Assembly (NCBI RefSeq): GCF_019091455.1
Contig: NZ_JAGXJN010000024.1
Coordinates: forward strand, 56,680 to 120,679
Direction of reading: 5' to 3'
From: Chitinophaga sp. GbtcB8
Lineage (GTDB): Bacteria > Bacteroidota > Bacteroidia > Chitinophagales > Chitinophagaceae
Length of the DNA: 64,000 nt
The notes under the pieces were generated by a model that saw only the letters and a program-made list of their open reading frames with translations, was not told where the DNA came from and made no database searches. Numbering within the stretch: position 1 is the first letter of the stretch; each line of letters begins with the position of its first letter. Position numbers and translations under genes: made by a program. Shown one piece after another: positions 18,682-28,900 of the stretch.

Positions 18682-19776
18682 TTATTCGGGGATCCTGAAA
18701 TACGCAACCAGCCAGCCTACTACTTCACTGTAACTGTAAATGCCTTTTTCCTGTTTGTTGGCTTTCAGGTATTGATCATACAGCAGCTGGGAATAATCGT
18801 CCAGCGGGCCGCGGAAGGAGCGGTAAAAATCAACTACATATTTATAATCTGCTTTTATGCCGGGAACTGCGCGGCTCCATACCTGGCGGGCCAGTGCTGT
18901 ATCGCGCCGGGCCAGCTGGCCGGTGCTGTACAGAAACATTTCCAGGTTAGCGGCATAACGGAAACGTATATCCGGCGAATGGTCGGCTACCAGGTAACCT
19001 ACAAAGTTGGCGGTTTCCTCCGGCGCATAGCCCAGCTGGTGGGCTATTTCATGGCAGGTGGTAAAAGGCTGGGTAAACCCGGGTGTGGTGGTATTTACCT
19101 GCGCCTCGTTGGTAAAGGGATTTAAATAACCCGTTACGCCCATATAATTAAGCCAATGGCTATAAATAGGCTTTTTTATGGAAGGACGCTTATACCGCAG
19201 TAAGGGCCATTTCACAGCGGCCTGCTCGTAGGCCAGGGTTGCACGCTGGAACAGCCGGGCGCTGTCCGGGTCAGGGGCGGCAATACCACTGGTATCGCCC
19301 AAAGCAGCCTTTTGCTGGTTCACCTGCTGTAATAACGTATCGGCCAGCTTATATAACTGGTTGGTATTATAGGGTTTTACCTGCATGGGCAGCCCCATAT
19401 CTGCGGCTAGTGAGTGCCGGCGATAGTTGTAACCCCACAGCAACAGGAAGGCGAAATACACGCCCAATAAGAATCCCAGGGCATTCAGCAATAGCAGGCC
19501 GGTCTGCTGCCAGCGGCCACGGAAGATATTATAACATAATTTTAACAAAAAAATGACCCCACCTATAACCCAGCCTGTATATATTAGATCGCCAACACTG
19601 AAGGGTATTGATCCTATGAGGAGTCTGAAGAATGTACTGATCCAAACATATATCCTATGAAAATAGAATGAAGTAAAACCAGTACTGGTCGAGAACAGCA
19701 GCTTAAATAACAAAAGGCAAAATACGGTCATACCTATACGCATAACCGGTCTTTTAATCGCAGCTTTTATTTCCAT
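18682..19776 (-). CDS. DUF3810 family membrane protein, putative metallopeptidase
   Basis: 364 residues with an N-terminal region of three hydrophobic segments (about 13-30, 60-82, 95-115), then a soluble domain. The zinc motif HEIAH (242-246) is followed by APEETANFVGYLV, which can supply the third ligand, as in the DUF3810 family. It is a predicted integral inner-membrane protein, possibly a protease; no substrate is known. The gene is divergent from the fructosamine kinase gene with 19 bases between starts. Confidence 0.88.
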   Translation of the reverse strand: MEIKAAIKRPVMRIGMTVFCLLLFKLLFSTSTGFTSFYFHRIYVWISTFFRLLIGSIPFSVGDLIYTGWVIGGVIFLLKLCYNIFRGRWQQTGLLLLNALGFLLGVYFAFLLLWGYNYRRHSLAADMGLPMQVKPYNTNQLYKLADTLLQQVNQQKAALGDTSGIAAPDPDSARLFQRATLAYEQAAVKWPLLRYKRPSIKKPIYSHWLNYMGVTGYLNPFTNEAQVNTTTPGFTQPFTTCHEIAHQLGYAPEETANFVGYLVADHSPDIRFRYAANLEMFLYSTGQLARRDTALARQVWSRAVPGIKADYKYVVDFYRSFRGPLDDYSQLLYDQYLKANKQEKGIYSYSEVVGWLVAYFRIPE

Positions 19777-19795
19777 AATAACCTATAACCGAAAA

Positions 19796-20680
19796 ATGAA
19801 GGCAGATGCACTTTTTCTAAACGAACTGTCTATACAACTATCTGCAAAACTGGCGGTGAAAATACAGATTAATCAGGCAGAAAGGATCAATGGCGGAGAT
19901 ATTAATGAAACCTACCGCCTGGATACCAATGAAGGCAACTGGTTCCTGAAAATTAACGATGGCCGCCGTTATCCCGATATGTTTGCCAAAGAGTACAGCG
20001 GGCTGGAAGCGCTGCGTAAAACCAATACTTTTACGCTGCCGGAACCGGTATGCTACGGCAATATTCACAGCCGCGGCTTCCTGGTGACCAGCTTTATGAA
20101 AAAGGGCGGTGTTACCCACGATTTCTGGGAGCAGTTCGCAGGCTCCCTCGGCAAGCTGCATCGTAATACACAATCCTACTTCGGATTTCCTGAATCCAAC
20201 TATATAGGTACGCTTAAACAGTTTAACACACCGTACACTACCTGGCCGGTGTTCTATGCCTTTAACCGCCTGATGCCCCTGGTAAAACAGGCCTACGACC
20301 GTTGTGTGCTGGAAAAGGCTACGGTTAAACAGCTGGAGAAGCTCTGTAAACGGCTGCCGGCTATTTTCCCGGAAGAAGCGCCGGCCCTGCTGCATGGCGA
20401 TCTGTGGTCCGGCAATTTTATGGTAGGCCCGGATGGCAAAGCCTGTATTTATGACCCGGCCGTGTATTACGGGCACCGGGAAATGGACCTGGCCATGACC
20501 CGCCTGTTCGGTGGTTTTGATACCCGCTTTTATTATGCCTACGAACACATATACCCCCTGGCCAATGGCTGGCAGCAACGTATAGGCATTTGCCAGCTGT
20601 ATCCCATGCTGGTACATGCGCTGTTATTCGGCGGCAACTATGTGGATAGTATTAAAGGAGTGCTGAAGGAGTGGGATTGA
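19796..20680 (+). CDS. Fructosamine kinase family protein
   Basis: 294 residues, normal for the family. It has a kinase-like fold with the N-lobe LKINDGRRYPDMFAKEYSGL, the catalytic loop LLHGDLWSGNFMV (H200, D202, N207) and the metal-binding CIYDPAVYYGHREMDLAM. The enzyme phosphorylates fructosamines or ribulosamines on glycated proteins and small molecules, as a deglycation step, in the cytosol. Its stop directly abuts the stop of the convergent hybrid kinase gene. Confidence 0.94.
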   Translation: MKADALFLNELSIQLSAKLAVKIQINQAERINGGDINETYRLDTNEGNWFLKINDGRRYPDMFAKEYSGLEALRKTNTFTLPEPVCYGNIHSRGFLVTSFMKKGGVTHDFWEQFAGSLGKLHRNTQSYFGFPESNYIGTLKQFNTPYTTWPVFYAFNRLMPLVKQAYDRCVLEKATVKQLEKLCKRLPAIFPEEAPALLHGDLWSGNFMVGPDGKACIYDPAVYYGHREMDLAMTRLFGGFDTRFYYAYEHIYPLANGWQQRIGICQLYPMLVHALLFGGNYVDSIKGVLKEWD

Positions 20681-22741
20681 TCACCTCCTCACCCCATGCT
20701 CTTCAATAAACAGCAGCATTTTTACAAACTCATCTTCAATGATCGGGAAGTATTTGTTCATATCGGCAGAGATGTCGGCATAAAGGGCTTCTATTTTCTC
20801 AACCGGATTGTCTGGATCTTCGCGGAGGGTATCTTCCATCTCCTGGATCTTATCTGTGAGCCAGGTAAGGCCTACCATGGCAAAATTGGGTTTTAGCTTA
20901 TGCACCTGGTTCTTCAGGTTTTCCAGGTCTTTTTCATGCACATAGTTTTCCAGCTTACGTACTTCCGTACGGATGGTTTTGATAAAGATCTCAAACAGGT
21001 CTGCGGCGTAAGCAATGTTGTTTTCATACAAAGTACGCAGGTACCTGGCGTTCAGCTCCTGGTGGAACTCGTAACCATTAATGTGCAGTTCTTCTGCTTC
21101 CTCCATTATTAAGGCAGTTTCTTCTTCGTTCAGGTATTTGTTGAGTATTTGTAATAACTGATCCGGCGTATAAGGCTTTGTCAGGATATCTGTTATTCCA
21201 ATAGTACGGGCCATGGTGGCAGTGCTTTCCATAGTTACTGCGGTGGTAGCTACAATAGGGGTGGCTACGTTGGGCAGCTTTTCGTCGGCGCGTATCCGTT
21301 TGGTCAGCTCAAATCCATCCATACCAGGTATGCGGATGTCCATCAGGATCAGGTCATAATGCCGGTTGTCCAGGAAATAAATGGCGTCGGGAGCATTGGT
21401 GGCCAGCTGGCAATGGATATGGTATTTTTCCAGCAGGCTAATGATGTAACGGAGGTTCATAGGATTATCCTCAATGACCAGTAACCTGGCCCCCCCGAAA
21501 TCAATATGCCTGCGCCGCGGGCCGTACCGCACGCCGGATATTGCCGGTTTATTTGTGTCAATGAACGGAAGGTTGAATGAGAAACAGGTACTGTAGCCGG
21601 GATGTTCTTCTACCAGTATATTGCCGCCCTGCCTTTCTACCAGCTGTTTCGCAATGGCCAGTCCTAAACCTGTACCACCGTAAATTTCACGGATCTCTTT
21701 TTCTGCCTGTTTGTAATTCTGAAAAACCAGCTCCAGTTTGTCCTTCCGGATGCCGATGCCGGTATCACAAACCCGGAACCGCACCCATAGTTTATTCTCC
21801 TGCCAGCTTTCCAGCGTGGCAGTTAGTATTATTTCCCCTTCTTTTGTGAACTTATCTGCATTCCCCAACAAATTCATCAGGATCTGGTTCAGCAGGAGGT
21901 CGTCTCCTACCAGCAGGTGCTGTAGCTGGGTATCTACCGTGGCTGATATCTTAACCGGCCGCTGACCAATTTTCAGCTCAAAGGTATGCTTTAATGACTG
22001 GATTAGCTCACCCAGGTTAAATTCCCGCTGGCTTACCTGCAGCTCCCCGGCCTCTATCCGGGAAATGTCCAGTATATCGGTAATAAGGCCCAGCAGGATC
22101 CCGGAGGAGTGTTTAAGCGTTTTTACATATTCCAGCTGCCGCAGGTCCAGGTGGGTTTCTTCCAGCAGGTGGGCCATGCCAATGATCACATTCAGGGGGG
22201 TGCGTTTTTCATGGCTCATATTGGCCAGGAACTCTTTCTGGTATTTCTGGGCTTCTTCCGCATCCTGCCGGGCCCGTTCCAGCTCCCGCTGCATAAGGCG
22301 GTGCCGGGTTACATCCACAATTTGCCATATGCTGCCCTTGTACCGGCCATTCTCCGTCAGGGGCAGGTAGCTGATCTCTATGGCGCGCCCGTCTATAAAA
22401 GTCACCGGCCAGCCATAATAGGGTTTCTGGCGGAGGCGCAGCTCCTTCATTTTCTCTTCAAATCCCTCCGGGTCAATGATATATGGGCGGAAAAAGCTGA
22501 TAATTTCCTGGTAGGATTTATTCAGGATATATTCGCCTGCAGGACCAATATCAAACGAACTGATCACAACAGGATTGACCCAGATGAGGTAATTTTGGGC
22601 ATTGGTGATCAATACCCCGGCGCTGGTATTATGCAGAAATTCTGAGATGGGTAGGGAAAAGATAGCCTGTTCCTCCGAATTTGGCATATTGGCGGTTACA
22701 AAAGGTGTTTTTCGGTGTCCCAGTCTAACTTTGGCCTTCAT
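20681..22741 (-). CDS. PAS hybrid sensor histidine kinase with REC and Hpt domains
   Basis: 686 residues. The order is a PAS domain (about 30-145), a short coiled coil, HisKA (H177 in NMSHEKRTPLNV, with Lys in place of the more common Ile/Leu), HATPase_c (about 285-400), REC (about 420-545, phospho-Asp in LILMDIRIPGMDG) and Hpt (about 580-675, His in NQVHKLKPNFAM). No transmembrane segment is evident, so it is a cytosolic sensor. The full internal phosphorelay lacks a separate DNA-binding regulator nearby. The start could also be Met19 (22687). Confidence 0.92.
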   Translation of the reverse strand: MKAKVRLGHRKTPFVTANMPNSEEQAIFSLPISEFLHNTSAGVLITNAQNYLIWVNPVVISSFDIGPAGEYILNKSYQEIISFFRPYIIDPEGFEEKMKELRLRQKPYYGWPVTFIDGRAIEISYLPLTENGRYKGSIWQIVDVTRHRLMQRELERARQDAEEAQKYQKEFLANMSHEKRTPLNVIIGMAHLLEETHLDLRQLEYVKTLKHSSGILLGLITDILDISRIEAGELQVSQREFNLGELIQSLKHTFELKIGQRPVKISATVDTQLQHLLVGDDLLLNQILMNLLGNADKFTKEGEIILTATLESWQENKLWVRFRVCDTGIGIRKDKLELVFQNYKQAEKEIREIYGGTGLGLAIAKQLVERQGGNILVEEHPGYSTCFSFNLPFIDTNKPAISGVRYGPRRRHIDFGGARLLVIEDNPMNLRYIISLLEKYHIHCQLATNAPDAIYFLDNRHYDLILMDIRIPGMDGFELTKRIRADEKLPNVATPIVATTAVTMESTATMARTIGITDILTKPYTPDQLLQILNKYLNEEETALIMEEAEELHINGYEFHQELNARYLRTLYENNIAYAADLFEIFIKTIRTEVRKLENYVHEKDLENLKNQVHKLKPNFAMVGLTWLTDKIQEMEDTLREDPDNPVEKIEALYADISADMNKYFPIIEDEFVKMLLFIEEHGVRR

Positions 22742-22835
22742 GGTTCATTTTTCACGGGATAGAGTGTACAGGAAAATGTTTTCACAGACAGCAGCACAGG
22801 CTCGATGCATTGATAATCAACAAATTTAGGAAATT

Positions 22836-22865
22836 TTTACATTTACAATAATTTTGCTACCTTTG
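22836..22865 (+). promoter_or_regulatory. Promoter for DUF177-rpmF-plsX
   Basis: TACCTTTG (22858-22865) is a clean Bacteroidota -7 element. A T-rich -33 (ttt, 22836-22838) lies 19 bases upstream, so the -33 is imperfect. It is correctly placed for the operon start. Confidence 0.65.
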
Positions 22866-22977
22866 CATCCCTCTAAAAGTGGAGGACTGTTTTATAGGAA
22901 ACGAGCCCTAGTTCTTTTCTTAAAAGTAAATAACTTTGCGCACGTTCCATCTGACTTTGACATCAAATTTTAATCAG

Positions 22978-23514
22978 ATGAAATCACTCCGTGAATTTGA
23001 TATAGCCTTTGTAGGACTGAAACCCGGAGTGCATGCCTTTCAGTACCAAATTACGGATAGTTTTTTTGAAAATTACGGTCCGCAGGATTTTAGTAACTGC
23101 AATGCAACGGTAAAGCTGCAATTTGATAAAAAAAGCAGCTTTTTCATGCTAAAATTCGAAATAGGCGGCACAATAACGGTAATTTGTGACAGATGCGGGG
23201 CACCGTTTGAATTACAGCTTTGGGATGATTTTGACCAGGTAGTGAAGCTGGTAGAGAATCCGGATGAATTGCAAAACGATGAAGATCCGGATGTGACTTA
23301 CATCTCAAAAACAGAATCGCACTTTAATGTGGCCGATCTGATCTATGAATACATTAACCTCAGCATTCCCATGCAGCGCATCCATCCGGATGATGCCAAC
23401 GGGAAAAGCGGTTGTGATCCAAAGGTGCTGGATATGCTGGACAAAATGAACCAGCAGGCGGGAGATAATAAGAATCCAATTTGGAAAGACCTGGACAAGT
23501 TCCGGGAAAATTAA
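22978..23514 (+). CDS. DUF177 (YceD-like) protein
   Basis: 178 residues from the ATG at 22978; a TTG at 22936 is less likely. This is the DUF177 family: IGGTITVICDRCGAPFELQL contains the conserved CxxC, and NVADLIYEYINLSIPMQRIH is the typical C-terminal box. Family members sit directly upstream of rpmF in most bacteria and are linked to 23S rRNA maturation in some. This exact context is seen here, with rpmF 91 bases downstream. Confidence 0.93.
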   Translation: MKSLREFDIAFVGLKPGVHAFQYQITDSFFENYGPQDFSNCNATVKLQFDKKSSFFMLKFEIGGTITVICDRCGAPFELQLWDDFDQVVKLVENPDELQNDEDPDVTYISKTESHFNVADLIYEYINLSIPMQRIHPDDANGKSGCDPKVLDMLDKMNQQAGDNKNPIWKDLDKFREN

Positions 23515-23605
23515 GAACGATCTTAGATTTACGGTTTTCAGCTTAAACCGGAATCGTAAATCAGGGAAAGTAAATCTAAACTTTGAAATCTTAAATTGAT
23601 ATACA

Positions 23606-23800
23606 ATGCCAAATCCTAAACGCAGACACTCTCAGCAAAGATCAGCTAAGAGAAGAACGCATTACAAGGCTGTTGCGGATACTTTAAGCACTGATAGCGC
23701 AACCGGAGAAGTGCACCTGAGACATCGTGCTCATTGGGTAGAAGACAAATTATACTACAAAGGAAAAGTAGTGCTGGAGAAACAGAACAGCGCTAAATAA
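23606..23800 (+). CDS. rpmF: 50S ribosomal protein L32
   Basis: 64 residues. MPNPKRRHSQQRSAKRRTHY is the canonical bL32 start, followed by an LRHRAHWVEDKLYY tail. It lacks the zinc Cys pairs of some L32 proteins. It lies between DUF177 and plsX, the usual conserved order. Confidence 0.98.
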   Translation: MPNPKRRHSQQRSAKRRTHYKAVADTLSTDSATGEVHLRHRAHWVEDKLYYKGKVVLEKQNSAK

Positions 23801-23830
23801 TTTTACTTTCGTACCAGCGGGTATTAAGTT

Positions 23831-23930
23831 AATTACGAATTATTAAATTACGAATCACGAATTGGGATGAAGCGGATGATTATCTTCGCTATGTTTTAAT
23901 TCGTAATTCGTAATTGATAAATTCGTAATT
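23831..23930. repeat. Large AATTACGAATT inverted repeat between rpmF and plsX
   Basis: Two 33-base arms, 23831-23863 and 23898-23930, are near-perfect reverse complements, each built from aattacgaatt-type words, with a 34-base loop. The right arm's complement also matches 8653-8684 almost base for base. It may form a strong mRNA hairpin that uncouples rpmF from plsX. Confidence 0.75.
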
Positions 23931-23966
23931 TTTGTGTATTCTACCTTAAGACAAACTAACGTTACA

Positions 23967-24917
23967 ATGCGAATTGGGCTTGATATGATGGGAGGCGACT
24001 ATGCCCCCCAGGAAGCAGTAAAAGGAGTAAAATTATTTTTAGAAACTGTTGCCACCAAAGCGCACCTGGTACTCTTAGGGGATGAACAAGCCATCACCCC
24101 CCTGCTTGCAGAAGCGCAGATCCCTGCATCAGACTATACTATCATACATGCCCCGCAGGTGATTGGCATGCATGAGCACCCTACCAAAGCACTTAAAGAA
24201 AAGCAACAATCCTCTATTGCCATCGGATTTCACCTTTTACAGAACGGGAAAATAGATGCCTTCATCAGCGCAGGCAATACCGGCGCCATGATGGTGGGTA
24301 CCTTTTATTCCATTAAAGCCATAGAAGGCGTACAAAGGCCTACCATCAGCACCCCCGTTCCCCGGGAAGACGGTACTTTTGGTTTGCTGCTGGATGTGGG
24401 CATTAATTCGGACTGTAAACCGGAAAACCTGGTACAGTTTGCTATACTGGGCTCCCTGTATGCCAAGCATATCCTGAAAAGGGATAACCCCACTGTGGGT
24501 TTGCTGAACATTGGGGAAGAGGAAGGCAAGGGTAACCTGCTGGCACAGGCCACCTATCCCCTGCTGAAAGAACATCCGCAGCTGAACTTTACGGGCAATA
24601 TAGAAGGCCGCCATATTTTCAGCAACAAGGTAGATGTGATCGTATGTGAAGGATTTACCGGCAACGTAGTGCTGAAAATGGCAGAATCGTTCCATGAGAT
24701 AGCGGTAAAACGCAATATCAGGGATGAATACCTGGACCGCTTTAATTTTGAAACCTATGGCGGTACCCCGGTACTGGGCGTATCCCAGCCGGTGATCATT
24801 GGCCATGGTATTTCAGAAGCAGCAGCCTTTAAGAATATGATCACACTGGCGCAGCAGATGATAGAGAGCAAGCTGCTGGAAAAGATCAAAGAAAGCTTTA
24901 ACGGAAAGCAGAGCTAA
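23967..24917 (+). CDS. plsX: Phosphate acyltransferase PlsX
   Basis: 316 residues from the ATG at 23967; a GTG at 23934 falls at the edge of the repeat and is less likely. MRIGLDMMGGDYAPQEAVKG is the canonical start, with FISAGNTGAMM, LLDVGINSDCKPENL and VICEGFTGNVVLKM as family landmarks. It makes acyl-phosphate from acyl-ACP for phospholipid synthesis. The usual partner fabH does not follow; a terminator closes the unit instead. Confidence 0.97.
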   Translation: MRIGLDMMGGDYAPQEAVKGVKLFLETVATKAHLVLLGDEQAITPLLAEAQIPASDYTIIHAPQVIGMHEHPTKALKEKQQSSIAIGFHLLQNGKIDAFISAGNTGAMMVGTFYSIKAIEGVQRPTISTPVPREDGTFGLLLDVGINSDCKPENLVQFAILGSLYAKHILKRDNPTVGLLNIGEEEGKGNLLAQATYPLLKEHPQLNFTGNIEGRHIFSNKVDVIVCEGFTGNVVLKMAESFHEIAVKRNIRDEYLDRFNFETYGGTPVLGVSQPVIIGHGISEAAAFKNMITLAQQMIESKLLEKIKESFNGKQS

Positions 24918-24943
24918 CCAACTCACTGCTAACGGCAAATAAG

Positions 24944-24982
24944 AAAAGAGCGTGTACCCATACGGATACACGCTCTTTTTTA
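24944..24982 (+). terminator. Intrinsic terminator after plsX
   Basis: A perfect 13-bp stem, 24944-24956 with 24967-24979, followed by a T run. Confidence 0.92.
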
Positions 24983-25023
24983 TTGGGTAGTTATTTGAAC
25001 AAAAGGCCTTGTTTAACAGACTG

Positions 25024-25410
25024 TTAATGCGCCGGCACTGTTTTTTGCACGCCCTTCTGCAGCTTATGGTATTGCAGGTAAGACACGGCCAGTATGCCCA
25101 GGAACACCAGCGGCATAATACGGTTGGCCACCGGATCGCCGGCAGCGGTATGTGCCAGGAAGGCGGCAATAAAGGTGAAGGTGAACCCGGCGTAGGTCCA
25201 CTCCTTAATACGGGGCGCTACAGGCGCCAGCAGTAAAATGGCCCCTATGAGCTTGGCAATGGCCAGCTCTACACGGAAGTGATCAGGATAACCCAGGTGG
25301 TGGAAACCTTCAGTAATGGCCGGCTGTGTTAAATAAGAATAGGCCGAGAAGGTCATCATTAACGCCACAATTGCCGTGGTTATCCAGTAAATGATCTTTG
25401 TTGCTTTCAT
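25024..25410 (-). CDS. DoxX family membrane protein
   Basis: 128 residues with four hydrophobic helices, DoxX-like. FSAYSYLTQPAITEGFHHLGYPDHFRVELAIAKLIGAI is split here as FHHLGYPDHFRVELAIAKL, the recognised core. It may be redox- or quinone-associated; the biochemical role of this subgroup is unclear. It is divergent from an HxlR regulator with 121 bases between, a typical arrangement in which HxlR controls the DoxX gene. Confidence 0.88.
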   Translation of the reverse strand: MKATKIIYWITTAIVALMMTFSAYSYLTQPAITEGFHHLGYPDHFRVELAIAKLIGAILLLAPVAPRIKEWTYAGFTFTFIAAFLAHTAAGDPVANRIMPLVFLGILAVSYLQYHKLQKGVQKTVPAH

Positions 25411-25531
25411 GTTTCAGTAGATTTTCTGTTCCATTAGTTTAAGAATGCAAAACTAGGTACATTTGATAACCATTTATTAGTACTATACAACAGGTTAGTA
25501 GTAACCTTTAGGTTAGTTAAAACTGTGAGAT

Positions 25532-25912
25532 ATGCCATTTGATACTTTAGAGGAACAGCCCTTCACTGAACCGGTAACAGCAACTGAATGCAGCAATCAC
25601 CTGCGGGCCGTGGGCGATGCATTATACGTGATCGGCGGGAAGTGGAAACTGCGCGTTATTATTGCCCTGGGGCATGGCCATAAACGTTTTAATGAGCTGC
25701 AACGCGCCATTGAGGGCATTTCTGCCCGGGTGCTTTCCAATGAGCTGAAAGAGCTGGAGCTGAACGGGTTTATAACGCGTACCGTGCATACGCAAACACC
25801 GGTGGTGGTGGAATATACGCTTACCCCCTACAGCGCTACGCTGAAGAACGTGATGGGCGCGCTGGCGGAATGGGGCTACATGCACCGGGAAAAGATCATT
25901 AACGGTAAATGA
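25532..25912 (+). CDS. HxlR family transcriptional regulator
   Basis: 126 residues. The winged helix of the HxlR/MarR-like family is shown by ALYVIGGKWKLRVIIALGHGHKRFNELQ (in parts), GISARVLSNELKELELNGF and VVEYTLTPYSATL. One Cys (C21) near the N-terminus sits where thiol-sensing HxlR members have their reactive cysteine. It likely represses the divergent DoxX gene and itself, responding to electrophiles or oxidants (inference). Confidence 0.93.
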   Translation: MPFDTLEEQPFTEPVTATECSNHLRAVGDALYVIGGKWKLRVIIALGHGHKRFNELQRAIEGISARVLSNELKELELNGFITRTVHTQTPVVVEYTLTPYSATLKNVMGALAEWGYMHREKIINGK

Positions 25913-25987
25913 TCCGCGTGTAGCTAATGCCCAACAATATGTGCCGCCATTACGGCTACGGCCATACGGAGAACACCCCGCGCGTAG

Positions 25988-28900
25988 CTAATGCTCAACT
26001 AACGGCAGCTTTACAAAAAAGGTGGTACCTGTATTAATGCGGGTTTCAAACCATATTTCCCCGCGGGCCTGCTCTACAATGTTCTTACACATAGCCAATC
26101 CCAGGCCGGTACCGGAGTTTTTGGTAGTGAAGTTGGGTACAAAAATGCGGGACTGTATTTCCGGGGAAATGCCTTCACCATTATCCTGCACGCTTACAAT
26201 TACCCACTGGCGGTCTTCCGTGGCTTCCATATGCATTATTATATTACCGCTCCTGCTTTCCGGGATAGCCTGTATGGCGTTTTGCAGCAGGTTAGTGAAC
26301 AGGCGGTTCATCTGCGTTTTATCTGCATACACATAATAGGGCTGCGTGGGCTCATCATATCGGATCTCACAGCCGGGCTGGCCCTGGTACAGCGCATGCA
26401 GGGAGTGCAGCGTTTCATTGAGCAGCAATACCTCGTTAACGGCTTCGCCTATACGGGAAAATGCAGAGAAGTCGGAGGCAATGTTGGAGAGGTGCTCTAT
26501 CTGCTCCACCAGCGTATGAGCTACATTATTGGTAAGCTCTTTTACATTAGGACTATCATTTCCCACGGCCCGCTGTAAATACTGGATGCTCAGCTTCATG
26601 GGGGTAAGCGGGTTCTTGATCTCATGTGCTACCTGCCGGGCCATTTCGCGCCAGGCCCCCTCTCTTTCACTCTTGGCCAGCTTTACCGCGCTCACTTCCA
26701 GCTTGCGCACCATTTTGTTGTATTCCTTTACCAAGGCGCCTATTTCATCGTCCTTCTCCCACTCTATCTCATCGTTACGCTGGCCCAGGTTCACATGGCG
26801 CAGCTTTTCCGTTACCAATGAGAATGACTTGGTAATTGAATTGGTGATGAGCAGCGCCAGCATACCGGCTATTAAAAAGATGAATGCATTAAAATTGATC
26901 AGCGCTACCAGGAAGTTGGAGATCTGCTGGTTCAGCTCTGTTTGCGTGGCAAAATAAGGTACGTTGAGGTAGGCAAACACCTCTCCTTTCGGATTGCGCA
27001 GGGGCACATAACCGGAAAGGTACCGCATGCTGCCTATTTTTTCTTCCTGTATGAATTGTATACGGTTCAGGCGGAACATATGAAAATAGGCTGCCGGGTG
27101 CATTTTGCGGGATAACAAGCCCTTCTCCGTCATTAAAGGCTGGGTACTTACTTCCAGGTTGCCATCCCGGTCATAAATATTAATATCCAGCGCGCGGTCT
27201 TCCGCAATATCACTTACTGATGATTGCAGGCCGGATTGGAATACCGGATCGTACAGGTCCTCCAGCTCATCAAACATACGCTGGGTGTAAAACTCCTTTT
27301 CCACATCATGAGCTACTTCGTTCATGGTTTTGCTGAGGCGCTCCCGGTTCTCTGTTTCCGAACGGTTAATGAAGAACAGGATGGTGGTGCCCCCCAGGAT
27401 GATGAATGCAAATACCACCACAAAAATCACCGTGCCATGCACCTTACGGCGGATGCTTACATCCACCAGCGCCCTTAGCTGCCCTATGCGCATCCGCGCT
27501 TTTACCAGCAGATCCAGCAGCCTGTAAATAACAATAATGAGCAGGAACAGGCAGAACATGTAAGCAAACAACGTTATGAACTCAATAAAGCTGCGGCTTT
27601 CCTTTACCACCATCACCACCTTATCCCGCGAGGCTTTGTAAATGAGTACAGAATGGCCGTTCACCGTTTTCTCCGATACATCTGTTAAAGGAATATCGCT
27701 GTTATACAGCTTTATGGGAAAAGGAAAATCGTTGTTATTGCTTACCAGGATGTTCTTATCATAAATAGCGTAGGAATAGGCGGCGGCTGATTCTTTCTCC
27801 GGATCACTCAGCTCCCCGTCCACCAGCAGCTCCGGGTACAGCTTCTGCGGGTTTACCACGGCGGGTGTAAGCTCGTACACCATAGAGCCAATGATCACAC
27901 TATCCCGGTAAAATACCTGTTTACCAATATAGCTGTAATCATTGAAGCTGCGCTCATTATAATACAGGTCGTTATCATTACCTACCTGGTCTGACTGCCG
28001 CAGAATGCGCGGGTTCAGCGAATACAGGCTGGCCGTATCGGAAGGGTATACGGGATAGCCATTTTCATCAAAGAAATAAAAGGTAAGATTAAAACGGCTC
28101 AGGTAACCTTTGAAATACTTTTGCTTCAGCTCATTTTCCAGCATTTCCCGTGGCAGCTGGCTGGAGCTGCGGCGGTCCTGGAAGAACAGCTGCATCAGCT
28201 CATCGTCACCGGCATTGCGGTTCACATCATTCAACAGCATTTCCAGGTAGGGATCGCGCTGTTTGGAGAGGTTAATGGCCAGGCGCTCCCGCTGGCTTAA
28301 TTCCTTTTTGTTATTATAATATACCAGTACGGCGGAGGTAGTAACCGTAAGCAGCACCAGCCAGAATACAAATGCTACAGTTGCCAGGCTGTTCTCAAAA
28401 CGGGAGGAGAACATGTCCAGCAGCATTACATAAAACAGCAGCCACAATACCATTACCGTGAAGTACGGGATCTCCGGGTTATGAATGCGGAACAGCAGCC
28501 ACAAGATGCCTACTGCGCCTAAGAATATGTATTTAGTGCGGTGCCGCGACTGTGTAAGCTCATTCAGCAGGAAGTTAATGATCTGCGAAAAGAATAAAAA
28601 GCTAAAGGCTATAAAACCCAGTATAATGAAGCCTATGAGGCTGTATTCATTGAGGCTGAAAGGGTTGGTTACGTCAAAGGATATCTTGGAATCTATTACC
28701 AGGCTTTGGATCAGCTCTGACAGGAACTGCCCTACAATAAACATTACCAGGCTGGCCAGGGCAATCACCAGCCACGACTGCCATTTGTACCTGAGCGCCG
28801 GCGCATTAATGGTTTTTACGTGCTCCCGGAAGAACAGCAGCATCCAGAAAGTGAGCAATACGTTCAGCAACAGATCGCCCAGGGAATGAAAGATCTCATC

